Positions 35,091 through 43,776 of a stretch of DNA of 64,000 nucleotides are shown here, one piece after another; the first letter of the stretch is position 1, and each line of letters begins with the position of its first letter. A model generated the notes under the pieces. That model ran no database searches. It had not been told where the DNA came from and worked only from the letters and a program-made list of their open reading frames with translations. The position numbers were made by a program, and so were the translations under genes. Origin of the DNA: Bin76 sp963665765 (GTDB taxonomy: Bacteria > Actinomycetota > Acidimicrobiia > Spongiisociales > ZC4RG35); contig OY762464.1 of assembly GCA_963665765.1 (NCBI GenBank), forward strand, positions 1,364,001-1,428,000, written 5' to 3'.

Positions 35091-36302
35091 TCAGGCCTCT
35101 TGAACGATTCCCGCGCGCGCCGCGCCGGCCGCCCCGGCCACCTTGGAAATGTCGGTCGTGCCGGCGGCCCGTTGCGGCATCCAACTCACCAGTTTGTTGA
35201 ACATCTGGTTGAGCATGTAGAAGGTCAGGAGCGAATAACAAGCCACCACGAACGCCACGATCACTAGCCGGGCGGTGTTGGTTTCCTGCACCGCGATACT
35301 GGCCATATGCCCAAGTCCGGTGGGGAACCCCAGGAACTCGGCGGCGATGGTCAGAGACCACCCCAGTCCGGCGGAGAGCAGCAGGGCAGTCCGCAATTCA
35401 GGCATTGATCCGGGCACGATCACTTTGAAATAGGTGTATGGACGCGAGGCGCCCAGAGTTCGGGCGCTTTCGATGAACCGGTCAGGCACGTTGGCCACCG
35501 AGTTCATGGTGGCTACCACCAACGTCACCCACACACCGAATGCAATAAAGGCAACCGCTCCCCGGAAGTTGGCGCCCAAGCCGAACTGCAACCAGGGAAT
35601 GGCCGCCAACAGAGGAATCATCCGCAAAAAGTTCATAGGGGCCCAAGCCGTCTGGCGCAACACCGGCCAATAAGGAATGGCCAAACCCGTGGCGATGCCG
35701 ACCGCCAGACCGATGGCCAAACCAACCAGCAACCTGGAAAGAGTCATAAAGGAGTGGAAACTCAACGCCAGGAATACTGCCGGCCAGGTCCGGTCCCCGC
35801 CCAAGCCGGGGTAAGGCGCCAATTCCTCGAACCGCACCTCCAAGAAGAGGATTTCGATGTTGTTAAGCAACCAGTCCCCGGACATCCGGTAAAGGGTGTC
35901 TCCGAACACGTAGTCCCATCCAGGAACCAAGGGATGTTCCAGAGTCCCTTCCGGCGCCACAATCGACACCACTTGCCATCCCACCAACAACACTGCCCAG
36001 GTGACGAAAAACAGCGGGTTGTTCCGCATGGCGTTCAACAACCTGCGGGGCGCGTTCCGGAAACCCCGACCTATTCTGGCCAGCATCCTGACGGAACCGG
36101 CAAAGCGGAGCACAAAAGGCCAAACCCAGAACAGCATCGCCCATAGGATCAAGAACGCCCAAGTGACAAACAGCACATCTTCCTGTGCAGTCCAAGTCAC
36201 CAGAGGAATGCTGTCGGGCAACAGCAACAGGAGCCAAGGCGCCGCCAAGAACCAGACGAGCCACCCTATCCAGAAAAGGCTGGGGTGAAGGGACTTATTC
36301 AA
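35091..36302 (-). CDS. ABC transporter permease (NitT/TauT-type), second permease
   Basis: 403 residues. The BPD_transp_1 domain occupies the C-terminal 220 residues, with the EAA loop ESARTLGASRPYTYFKVIVPGSMP and the final AEFLGFPTGLGHMASIAVQ, as in nitrate/taurine/thiamine-precursor importers. The N-terminal 170 residues add two or three extra membrane helices. It starts with TTG 36302, overlapping the ATPase gene stop (TTGA). It pairs with the permease at 37091 to form a heterodimeric channel for the substrate bound by the lipoprotein encoded at 38173. Confidence 0.9.
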   Translation of the reverse strand: MNKSLHPSLFWIGWLVWFLAAPWLLLLLPDSIPLVTWTAQEDVLFVTWAFLILWAMLFWVWPFVLRFAGSVRMLARIGRGFRNAPRRLLNAMRNNPLFFVTWAVLLVGWQVVSIVAPEGTLEHPLVPGWDYVFGDTLYRMSGDWLLNNIEILFLEVRFEELAPYPGLGGDRTWPAVFLALSFHSFMTLSRLLVGLAIGLAVGIATGLAIPYWPVLRQTAWAPMNFLRMIPLLAAIPWLQFGLGANFRGAVAFIAFGVWVTLVVATMNSVANVPDRFIESARTLGASRPYTYFKVIVPGSMPELRTALLLSAGLGWSLTIAAEFLGFPTGLGHMASIAVQETNTARLVIVAFVVACYSLLTFYMLNQMFNKLVSWMPQRAAGTTDISKVAGAAGAARAGIVQEA

Positions 36303-37075
36303 ACCTTGGTCGCCTCTTCTTCGGTGATGCCCAGATGCTGGAGGATCACCTTGGTGATCTGCACCGATTCGGCGCCGGCCCGGATATCTTCGTCGCGGGG
36401 ACGGGGAAGGGTGACCGGGATATCATCCACCAGTTTGCCTTCGGCCAAAAGGATCACGCGATCGGCCAGGATCAGCGCCTCCTCGATATCGTGGGTAACG
36501 AAAAAGATGGTCTTTTTGCTCTCTTCCCACAAATCCAAGAGCACGTCATGCAGGTTGCGGCGGGTGAAGTAGTCAAGCGATCCGAAAGGCTCATCCATCA
36601 GAATTACATCCGAACCCACCGCCATGGCCGAGGCCAGCGCCACCCGCTTACGCATACCTCCCGAGAGTTCCCGCGGCCAGGAGTCGGCGAAGTCGGTGAG
36701 CCCGACCGCCTCCAGCCAGTGATTGGTTATCTCCTTGCGTTCGGAATCAGGCGCCTTCATGGCGCGGAGACCGAACTCAACGTTCTCCCGGACATGCAAC
36801 CAGGGGAACACGGTGTCCTGCTGGAAGACCATTGCCCTATCGGCGCCCGGCCCGGTCACCACGTCGTCGCCCAGTCTCACCTGTCCGGCAGTGGGAGGCT
36901 GCAGACCCGCCAGTACCCGAAGAAGGGTGGTCTTGCCGTGCCCGGAACGTCCCACCACACACACGAACTCGCCGCTCTGCACGTCAAAGTTGACGTCTTG
37001 AAGAGCATTCACCAACTGGCCCGACCGGTGTTCGAACACACACCATAGGTTCTCGAAAGTGACGACTCTTGACAT
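36299..37075 (-). CDS. ABC transporter ATP-binding protein
   Basis: 258 residues with Walker A VVGRSGHGKTTLLRVLAG (GRSGHGKT, an uncommon His), Q-loop MVFQQDTVFPWL, signature ELSGGMRKRVALASAMA, Walker B VILMDEPFGSLD and switch FVTHDIEEAL. FQQDTVFPWL and the SsuB/TauB-like signature place it with NitT/TauT importers. It drives import through the two flanking permeases. It is 15 bases after the permease at 37091 and overlaps the next permease by 4 bases. The His in the P-loop is unusual but still within the GxxxxGKT pattern. Confidence 0.92.
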   Translation of the reverse strand: MSRVVTFENLWCVFEHRSGQLVNALQDVNFDVQSGEFVCVVGRSGHGKTTLLRVLAGLQPPTAGQVRLGDDVVTGPGADRAMVFQQDTVFPWLHVRENVEFGLRAMKAPDSERKEITNHWLEAVGLTDFADSWPRELSGGMRKRVALASAMAVGSDVILMDEPFGSLDYFTRRNLHDVLLDLWEESKKTIFFVTHDIEEALILADRVILLAEGKLVDDIPVTLPRPRDEDIRAGAESVQITKVILQHLGITEEEATKV

Positions 37076-37090
37076 ACTGTTTCCTCCTTG

Positions 37091-38047
37091 CTAAAGCCCT
37101 AGTCGGCGGCCGGACTCGGACCACCGGGTTATAAATCGGATCCCCAACACCAGCAGGCCGTCGACCACCACGGCCAGCACACCAAGAAACACTGTCAGGG
37201 AAACCAGCGCCTCCGCAGCACCGAACGTGCCCATCAAAAAACTCCATATCCGGATCAGGAAACCTCCCCCCAACTGTGGTCCGAGCACCTCCACCAAGGC
37301 GCCCAGACCCCAGGCACCGGCCAAGGCGATCCGGAAGCCTCCGGCTATTTCGGGCACTGTCCCCCTCAAATACACCCATCGGAATATGGATCTGGGGGTC
37401 CCTCCCAGGGTAAGAGCGGACTCCACAATACCCACCGGGATGTTCTCCGCGGCCCGGCGGCTGAAAAAATACATAAGAAGAGTGGTGTAGAAGGTAATCA
37501 ACCCGATCGTGGTCAGGAGAGGAATCTCGATCCCGAACCAGATCACGAAGAAGGGGGCGGCAATAAAGATGGGCGCCGTCCCGAAAAAGGAAGCAACCGG
37601 TGTTACTACCTCGGCAATCTTGGGAAAGACCAGACTTCCCAATCCCATCGACAAGCCCAAGATCGTCCCCAGGGCAGCTCCTATCAGAATGTTCTTGGTG
37701 GTCTCAGCCAGGTGGAGCACATATCCAAAACAGATGTCGGGGATGTCAGCGATCCTCTCGCTGGCAAGATCCGGACAGGCTTGCGTGATATATCTGCTTT
37801 GCAGACCCTCGCTAAACAAGAAGTTCTGCACAAAGTGGGTGATGGTATTCCAAGGCCTCGGCATAAAGGTCTGAGGATCGTCCATCAGGAAAAGGAGGGG
37901 TGAAATGGACGAGGCGAACCACTCCCAGATCACGAAAAACAACAGCATTCCCAGTATCAAATAAGTTATGTAGGCCGTTCGGCGCCGCCGAACAGCGCGC
38001 CGCGCCTTCGCTCTCACATCGAGGACGTCGGTGCTGGTCATCGTCAC
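37091..38047 (-). CDS. ABC transporter permease (NitT/TauT-type), first permease
   Basis: 318 residues. After a basic N-terminus and one helix comes a large periplasmic loop (about residues 55-105), then the transport domain with EAA loop ESALTLGGTPRSIFRWVYLRG and GAWGLGALVEVLGPQLGGGFL. GTG 38047 is placed about 10 bases after AAGGGAG; an ATG two codons later is the alternative. It is the second gene of the importer operon, behind the binding lipoprotein and an intergenic hairpin. It would form the channel with the other permease. Confidence 0.88.
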   Translation of the reverse strand: MTMTSTDVLDVRAKARRAVRRRRTAYITYLILGMLLFFVIWEWFASSISPLLFLMDDPQTFMPRPWNTITHFVQNFLFSEGLQSRYITQACPDLASERIADIPDICFGYVLHLAETTKNILIGAALGTILGLSMGLGSLVFPKIAEVVTPVASFFGTAPIFIAAPFFVIWFGIEIPLLTTIGLITFYTTLLMYFFSRRAAENIPVGIVESALTLGGTPRSIFRWVYLRGTVPEIAGGFRIALAGAWGLGALVEVLGPQLGGGFLIRIWSFLMGTFGAAEALVSLTVFLGVLAVVVDGLLVLGIRFITRWSESGRRLGL

Positions 38048-38094
38048 TGGAAATCTGCTCCCTTTTACTTTATTTTTTGGTTTTTACAGGCCAA

Positions 38095-38128
38095 ACGCGG
38101 GGCCGGACAATCCTGTCCGACCCCGCGT
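38095..38128 (-). terminator. Strong intergenic hairpin between binding-protein and permease genes
   Basis: A 15-base stem (ACGCGGGGTCGGACA against TGTCCGGCCCCGCGT on the transcribed strand, one wobble) closes a 4-base loop. Only a short U-stretch follows, and the operon continues. It therefore looks like an attenuating or mRNA-protecting stem that gives more binding protein than permease, as is common in importer operons. Confidence 0.7.
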
Positions 38129-38172
38129 CGGCTCTTTTCTTTTTGTCTACTCGGACAAACGTTCCTCAGAAC

Positions 38173-39933
38173 TTACCCGATAAGGGCAGCCTCCAAGTAC
38201 CGCTGGGCGTCGTAGAAGTTGTAACGGTCATAGAACACCTGGGCCTGATCGATCAACCCCTGCTGGCTGTCGGAGAGATCCATGTCCATAGCCCGGGCGA
38301 ACAGGTCGTCGGAGCGATCCTGCATGCCCTTGAGGTCGTAGTAGAGCTCCTGGGCCAGCAAGAACTGCTCCAAGCCTGCCTGCGTATCGTAAGTCGCCGA
38401 CAGGGTACCCTGCGACTTCAGCTTTTCGATCTGGGTCCTGAACACCGTCTCGGGATGATAGCTGGGCAGACTCAAGTCCCACAGGGCTTCCTGGTCTTCC
38501 CAGTTGAATGACGGGTCAATCGTGTCCCAGATGATTCCGATATCAGCGGGCTCCATGCTCAGAGAGCGCTTCTCATTGATGATGTTGGCCTCGATGGCCC
38601 ACAGTTCTTCCTGAGTCTCGGGATCTTCCAGAGCGGCAAAGATGCGGTTGGCAACCGAGATGACCCGGTAGGCCAAGTCCTTGTTCTCTTCCACCCACTC
38701 GCGGCGGGCCAACAGTCCGGTACCACCGACAGTGGCCGAAGCGATAGCTGTCTGCTGTGAAAGGGCGTCGTGCTCATACATCTGCGCGAAGTTGATCAGC
38801 GGATCCCATCCGTTGCGCATCATCTGCACCAGGGTGGGAGCGCCATAGGGCATGGCGAAGTCGATACGGCCTGCCACAGCCGAAAGTTCCACGATCGTGG
38901 GATCATCGACATACACCGGCTGGGCATAGTTACGCCAGTCGTTGGTGGTGATGCGGATGGGCTGGGTGTTGCCGTCGTCATCCAGAGCCGGCGTGCCGTC
39001 CCTGTTCAAAAGCACCAACTGGTTGCCCTCACCATCCAGAGCCGGGATGTCCTCTTCCACATCTTCCCACCACTCGGGGAGATAGGCGAAGAAGGCATCG
39101 GAATACTGGGCCTGGGTCGTGCTGTGGGGCGGGATGTGAACCTCAGAGCCCACCAACTGCCGCACGGCCGCCGCAGCCGCCTCGGGATAGGTCATACCTT
39201 CATCCATGAACTCCAACGCAGTCTTGGCGTCGCTGTCGGGCGAAACAAGGATGGCATAACCAACGTAGATGTCCGCAAAGTGAATCGGAGGAATGGACTG
39301 ACCGAAGGTCTCCAACGTTCCGAACACTCCCGGCACCCAGCCTTGGGCCACATCACCGTCACCACGCTGCAACCAGGGAACGATTTCCTGGGAAGCGGTG
39401 AAGTAGTGATAAGTGGGCGAATTGGGGGTGATGGTGATATTCAGTTCATCCCACCAGCCCAACTCGATCGGGATCTGCCAATAGGCGAGGTCGGCGCAAC
39501 AGGGATAGATACCCATCGCCACCTCGGCAGCCCGGACCTCGGGCGCCTCCACCATCATGGACATCGCCAATTCCTCTTGGGCCTTCATCGCCGCCTCTTC
39601 AGCCGCCGCAGCCTCCGCCGCCGCCGCGTCAGCCGCAGCCTGAGCCGCATCCAAGGCAGCCTGAGCCTCGGCATCCCCGGCCTCGGCCGCAGCCATGGCA
39701 TCTTCCAGTTCAGCCTGAGCCGCTTCTAAGGCAGCCTGAGCAGCCGCCGCGTCATCAGCCGCCGCGTCAGCCGCAGCCTGAGCCTCGGCCGCAGCCTGAG
39801 CCTGAGCCTGAGCATCGGCCTCCGCCGCCTCCTGAGCGGCCGCCGCGGCATCAGCCGCGCCGTCATCGCCGCAGGCCGAAGCCAGCAGTGCCAAGGCCGC
39901 CATCAATACAATGACGCCTCTAAGTTTCTTCAT
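38173..39933 (-). CDS. ABC transporter substrate-binding lipoprotein (NMT1/SsuA-like) with alanine-rich stalk
   Basis: 586 residues. A lipoprotein signal with lipobox LLASAC (Cys21) anchors it outside the membrane. Residues about 22-123 are almost only Ala, Glu, Asp and Gln with heptad-like spacing, a long helical stalk. The binding domain follows (AMGIYPCCADLAYWQIPIEL, GDVAQGWVPG, ATVGGTGLLARREWVEENKD), of the type used for sulfonates, nitrate or thiamine precursors. It delivers substrate to the two permeases downstream. ATG 39933 was chosen because the signal peptide begins there. The molybdenum hydroxylase genes lie directly upstream, suggesting an N-heterocyclic substrate, which is inference. 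Confidence 0.86.
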   Translation of the reverse strand: MKKLRGVIVLMAALALLASACGDDGAADAAAAAQEAAEADAQAQAQAAAEAQAAADAAADDAAAAQAALEAAQAELEDAMAAAEAGDAEAQAALDAAQAAADAAAAEAAAAEEAAMKAQEELAMSMMVEAPEVRAAEVAMGIYPCCADLAYWQIPIELGWWDELNITITPNSPTYHYFTASQEIVPWLQRGDGDVAQGWVPGVFGTLETFGQSIPPIHFADIYVGYAILVSPDSDAKTALEFMDEGMTYPEAAAAAVRQLVGSEVHIPPHSTTQAQYSDAFFAYLPEWWEDVEEDIPALDGEGNQLVLLNRDGTPALDDDGNTQPIRITTNDWRNYAQPVYVDDPTIVELSAVAGRIDFAMPYGAPTLVQMMRNGWDPLINFAQMYEHDALSQQTAIASATVGGTGLLARREWVEENKDLAYRVISVANRIFAALEDPETQEELWAIEANIINEKRSLSMEPADIGIIWDTIDPSFNWEDQEALWDLSLPSYHPETVFRTQIEKLKSQGTLSATYDTQAGLEQFLLAQELYYDLKGMQDRSDDLFARAMDMDLSDSQQGLIDQAQVFYDRYNFYDAQRYLEAALIG

Positions 39934-39998
39934 TCGGTCTTCCTTCCGCTCGCTTGCTCGTCGTGCCACCGGGGCACACGCCTTCCGAAGGGTCGTAC

Positions 39999-40012
39999 GT
40001 CGGTATACCGAC
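39999..40012. promoter_or_regulatory. Perfect 14-base palindrome GTCGGTATACCGAC, GntR-type operator candidate
   Basis: The palindrome lies between the hydroxylase stop and the lipoprotein start, 15 bases downstream of a -10-like TATATA. Its GGTATACC core resembles operators of FadR/VanR-type GntR repressors. A bound protein here would block transcription of the importer operon. No regulator gene is in the window. Confidence 0.5.
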
Positions 40013-40027
40013 CATTCCCGCCCTAAA

Positions 40028-40057
40028 TATATAGCGATCAAAACCCTATTTGCCCAA
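40028..40057 (-). promoter_or_regulatory. Candidate promoter for the importer operon
   Basis: On the minus strand TTGGGC (40057-40052) and TATATA (40033-40028) are separated by 18 bases, close to a sigma-70-type -35/-10 pair. It lies just inside the spacer after the hydroxylase gene, so the importer can be transcribed independently of the upstream genes. Confidence 0.45.
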
Positions 40058-40068
40058 AACCGGGCTAT

Positions 40069-42324
40069 TTATCGGTCGAATGGGCAGGCCGGGTCGCCCG
40101 CCCGTAAGGTGGCCGATACCTGTCCGGGCGTCAGAGGAAGCTCGTCGAACCACACCCCCGTGGCGTCGAAAAGCGCCGCCGACACGGCCGGCGCCAGAGG
40201 AATGAAGGGCATTTCGGCCATCCCGCGCACGCCCCATGGGCCGCGGGGATCGGGAATTTCCACGATCACGCTCTCCACTCGACCGGGTATGTCCCCGATG
40301 CCCGGAATCAGATAGGTGCTGAGATGAGGATTGAGAATCCTCCCATGCTCGGTGACCAACCTCTCGGTCGCCGCGTACCCGTGGGCCTGCGCCACCGCCC
40401 CTTCAATCTGCCCTTTGACCAGGGCAGGATTGATGGCTTTTCCCACATCCACCGCACATACCACCGACCCCACCTGGAGGTGACCGGTGTCGATATCCAC
40501 GATCACCTCCACCGCCTCCGCCATCCATCCGTAGGCGAAGTTCAGTTCCCCGGCCCCGGTGTGTGGATCGAAGGTCTCGGTGGGCGGGGGCGTGAATCGA
40601 AATTTCCCCAGCGCCGGGCGGTCTCCCTCCAGCCAGCGCTTCTGGGCCTCCTCGGTGGCGCCCAGAATGGAGTTGCCGGCCATCCAGGTCAGCCGGGAAG
40701 CGGAGGCCGATCCCGAATCGCCCGTGTGGGCGGTGTCCGAATAGCGGGTATCCACCATCTCGACATCCACCCCGGCCGCTTCGGCGGCCATCTGGGCAAA
40801 GGCCGTGTGGGCGCCTTGGCCGACCTCCGCCCCGCTGTGATAGAGAACCACCCGCTCCACCTCCTCATCTCCCCACAGTTCAACCGCCGCCTCGCATCGT
40901 TCCGGAAAGCCAAAGGAAAACCCGACGTTTTTCAACCCGCAGGCGAATCCTCGGCCCCGGCGCAAACGAGAAGGATCGGCGGGCAGCGAGCGGAAAGCCG
41001 AAAACTCGGGCGGCGGAGGCGGGGAGGGATTGTCCCATTCCGCCCGGTCGGCGCAGGCTTCGATGACCTCGGGGATGCTCACCACCGGAGGAACGACCGC
41101 ACCCCAAATGCCCACATCACCTTCTCGATAGCAATTGAGCAGGCGGAGGGCGACCGGATCCATCCCCAGTTCCACCGCCAGGCGGTTCATCTGCCCCTCG
41201 GCGGCCATCGCTCCCTGCGGCGCTCCAAAACCCCGGAAGGCGCCTCCGGGGACCGAGTGGGTGTAAACCGCCCGGGAGTCCACCCTGAGGTTGGGAACCC
41301 GGTAGGGCCCCACCGAGCAGAGATGCATGTTGCCCAGCACCTTCTCGGAGGTGTAGTTGTAAGCGCCGGCATCAAGCCAGGCGTCGGCCTCCACCGCGGT
41401 GATGAGCCCTTCTCTGGTGGCCCCCCACCGGGCGTGGATCACCGCCCGGTGGCGTTTGTGGTGCCCGACGATGCTCTCTTCTCTCGACCAAACGGTCCTG
41501 ACCGGGCGGCGAATGCCTCGCCGGTCGAGTTTTCGAACCGCCAGCGCCATCACGATCTGAAGCGACATGTCCTCTCGGCCCCCGAACGCTCCGCCGATGG
41601 CCGGATAGATCACCCTGATCCGTTCCGGCGACAGATCCAGAGCATGGGCGATCTGCTCCTGATCCTCATGCGTCCACTGCCCGGCAATCTCGACGGTGAT
41701 GCGGTCGCGGGAATCGAGATAGGCGAGCGCCGCCTCCGGCTGAAGGTAGGCATGCTCCTGCAGCGGAAGAACATAGGAACCGCTCACTTCCACGTCCGCC
41801 GCCCGCCATCCCTCCTCGGCGTCCCCCACCCGGAAGCGGAGATGCTTGTAGATGTTGGTGCCCAAACCGTTTTCCGGATGCACCAGCACCGAGTCGGTGC
41901 GGGCGGTCTCCAGGTCGGGGACCAGGGGAAGGTCCTCCCACTCGACCCGCAGCCGCCGGGCGCCTTCTTCGGCTGCCGGGCGGGTCTCCGCCACCACCAC
42001 CGCGATCTGGTCCCCCTCCCAGCGGCTTATCTCGGAGGGGACGTCGCTTCGTCCCGTGTCCCCGAGCCCCACCAGCACGGGCTGATCGAACCGGGTCAGC
42101 CCATACTCGTTGACCGGCACGTCGGAGGCGGTCACCACCTCCACCACTCCGGGCGCGGCGAGCGTCCCGCGGACGTCCATCGCCAGCATCCGGGCATGGG
42201 GTTGGCCGCTGAACACCACCTTGGCGTACAGGGCGTCGGCCCGATAAAGATCGGCGGGATACAAGGCGGCGCCGGTGGTTTTGGCAGGCGCGTCCCGACG
42301 GGGGGTGGAACGCCCGACGCTCAC
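40069..42324 (-). CDS. Molybdenum hydroxylase (xanthine dehydrogenase family), Mo-cofactor-binding subunit
   Basis: 751 residues from GTG 42324. The two aldehyde-oxidase/xanthine-dehydrogenase domains are complete: TGAALYPADLYRADALYAKV at the start, IGGAFGGREDMSLQ (Mo-cofactor binding), GAFRGFGAPQGAMAAEGQM, VLYHSGAEVGQGAHTAFAQM, and the catalytic-Glu region GPWGVRGMAEMPFIP near the end. It would hydroxylate a carbon next to a ring nitrogen, passing electrons to the FeS/FAD protein encoded just upstream (GTGA overlap). GMAEMP replaces the common GVGE(P/A), so substrate preference may differ from true xanthine dehydrogenases. Confidence 0.9.
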   Translation of the reverse strand: MSVGRSTPRRDAPAKTTGAALYPADLYRADALYAKVVFSGQPHARMLAMDVRGTLAAPGVVEVVTASDVPVNEYGLTRFDQPVLVGLGDTGRSDVPSEISRWEGDQIAVVVAETRPAAEEGARRLRVEWEDLPLVPDLETARTDSVLVHPENGLGTNIYKHLRFRVGDAEEGWRAADVEVSGSYVLPLQEHAYLQPEAALAYLDSRDRITVEIAGQWTHEDQEQIAHALDLSPERIRVIYPAIGGAFGGREDMSLQIVMALAVRKLDRRGIRRPVRTVWSREESIVGHHKRHRAVIHARWGATREGLITAVEADAWLDAGAYNYTSEKVLGNMHLCSVGPYRVPNLRVDSRAVYTHSVPGGAFRGFGAPQGAMAAEGQMNRLAVELGMDPVALRLLNCYREGDVGIWGAVVPPVVSIPEVIEACADRAEWDNPSPPPPPEFSAFRSLPADPSRLRRGRGFACGLKNVGFSFGFPERCEAAVELWGDEEVERVVLYHSGAEVGQGAHTAFAQMAAEAAGVDVEMVDTRYSDTAHTGDSGSASASRLTWMAGNSILGATEEAQKRWLEGDRPALGKFRFTPPPTETFDPHTGAGELNFAYGWMAEAVEVIVDIDTGHLQVGSVVCAVDVGKAINPALVKGQIEGAVAQAHGYAATERLVTEHGRILNPHLSTYLIPGIGDIPGRVESVIVEIPDPRGPWGVRGMAEMPFIPLAPAVSAALFDATGVWFDELPLTPGQVSATLRAGDPACPFDR

Positions 42325-43772
42325 CGCGCCGCTCCACAGGCTTGGGAGACGGCCTCGATGATGGAGTAGTAGCCGGTGCACCGGCACAGGTTGCCGCTCA
42401 AGGCGGTCTTGATCTCCTCGGTGGTGGGATGGGAGATCTTTTCCAAAAGCTTGGTGGCCGACATCAAAAACCCCGGAGTGCAATAGCCGCACTGGACCGC
42501 GCCCGTCCCACAGAAGGCCTCTTGAAGAGGGTGCAGGCCGCCGTCGGCCAGGCCCTCCACGGTGCGGATCTCCGCCTGGTGGGCGCGGGGCGCGGGAGTC
42601 AGACAGGAAAGCGCCGCCTCGTTGTCCAAGAACACCAGACACGCGCCGCATTCTCCCTCGGCGCACCCCTCCTTGGTTCCGGTGAGCGACGATCCGCCGG
42701 CCGGCCCGGCCACATCTCGCAACCAATCCAAAAGGGTAAGGTCGCCTCCGCGGCGGGTGACGATGGGCATCCCGTTGACCACGGCTTCGATGGGGTCGGT
42801 CCCTTGATGGGAATGCGCCTCCTCCAACGTGGGCTGATCAGAGGCGCCGAACTGCACCGGACGGGAGGGGACCCGTCGACGTTCTTCGCCACCCCCCAAC
42901 GCCTCCAGCCCCCGACGGACCATGACCTCGGTCATCCGTCGTCGATACTCGGCCGTGCCTCGCAGATCGTCGATCGGTTGCACCCCCTCGGCGGCGGCTT
43001 GGGCGGCGGAAGCTACGGCCAATGCGTCCAGCTTCCGACCCGATAGCGCCTGCTCGGCGGTGGGGGAGCGCACGATCACCGGCGCCACGCTTCCCAAGGC
43101 AATCCGAGCCAGGGTCACCACGCCGCCCCGATCCCGCTCGACCACCAGCGCCATGTGCACCACCGAAATGGCCTGCGCCGTCCGCAGCCCCAGCTTGATG
43201 AACACCCCCGATTGATTCCGGGCAAGCGCCGGGAAACTGATCCCGGTCACCATCTCGTCCGTGGCCAAGGTGGTGGAGCGAAAACCGGGATAGAAGTCGG
43301 CCAGGGCGCAGCGGCGTTCGCCTCGCGGGGAGCGAATGGTCAACCGGGCGTCCAACGCGGTCAGGGCCGAGATGGTGTCGTTGGCAGGGCTGGCGGTCAC
43401 CAGATTGCCCACCACCGTGGCCCGCGCCTGAAGAGGCGGGGCGCCCACCTCCAGGGAGGCTTGCGCCAAGGGGAGTGCCCTGTCCCAGAGCAGTTCCGAA
43501 CCCACCACATCGGCATGGGTGACCAGCGGCCCCAGACTTATCACCCCGTTCGGATCCTGTTCGATGCGATCCAGGCCTCCCACTCGGGAGATGTCCACCA
43601 GCATCTCGACTCCCGGGCGGGCGCCGCGGCGCATCTCCAGCACCAGATCGGTCCCTCCCGCGATCAGCCGGGCGCTTGCCCCATGACGAGCCAGGATCGC
43701 CAGAGCCTCCTCCACCGTCGAAGGGGATTCATAGCGAGGGGGGAGATCGGCCCGGTGTTGAACCTCGTGCAC
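42321..43772 (-). CDS. Molybdenum hydroxylase FAD-binding and 2Fe-2S subunit (domains in reversed order)
   Basis: 483 residues from GTG 43772. Residues about 10-280 are the CoxM-like FAD domain (ARLIAGGTDLVLEMRRGARP, VGNLVTASPANDTISALTAL, GSVAPVIVRSPTAEQAL). From about 340 comes the CoxS-like 2Fe-2S part: TKEGCAEGECGACLVF (plant-type cluster) and QCGYCTPGFLMSATKLL with GNLCRCTGY (second cluster). In XdhA the iron-sulfur part comes first; here it is last. It passes electrons from the Mo subunit to an acceptor. It starts 4 bases after the deaminase stop, so it is translated in the same operon. Confidence 0.9.
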   Translation of the reverse strand: MHEVQHRADLPPRYESPSTVEEALAILARHGASARLIAGGTDLVLEMRRGARPGVEMLVDISRVGGLDRIEQDPNGVISLGPLVTHADVVGSELLWDRALPLAQASLEVGAPPLQARATVVGNLVTASPANDTISALTALDARLTIRSPRGERRCALADFYPGFRSTTLATDEMVTGISFPALARNQSGVFIKLGLRTAQAISVVHMALVVERDRGGVVTLARIALGSVAPVIVRSPTAEQALSGRKLDALAVASAAQAAAEGVQPIDDLRGTAEYRRRMTEVMVRRGLEALGGGEERRRVPSRPVQFGASDQPTLEEAHSHQGTDPIEAVVNGMPIVTRRGGDLTLLDWLRDVAGPAGGSSLTGTKEGCAEGECGACLVFLDNEAALSCLTPAPRAHQAEIRTVEGLADGGLHPLQEAFCGTGAVQCGYCTPGFLMSATKLLEKISHPTTEEIKTALSGNLCRCTGYYSIIEAVSQACGAAR

Positions 43773-43776
43773 GCGG

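Noticed and set aside
39560..39870. Possible tandem-repeat DNA or CRISPR-like array in the alanine-rich segment
   Set aside because: The repeats are short, irregular Ala-codon runs encoding a helical stalk; there are no uniform repeats with unique spacers. No CRISPR array was seen anywhere in the window.
40324..42369. 681-codon plus-strand open frame opposite the molybdenum subunit
   Set aside because: Antisense to a protein with clear Mo-cofactor motifs; no domain recognisable in the plus-strand product.
42325..42726. N-terminal extension of the molybdenum subunit back to 42726
   Set aside because: The extra residues are the iron-sulfur gene read in the wrong frame; the GTG at 42324 in a GTGA overlap is the natural start.
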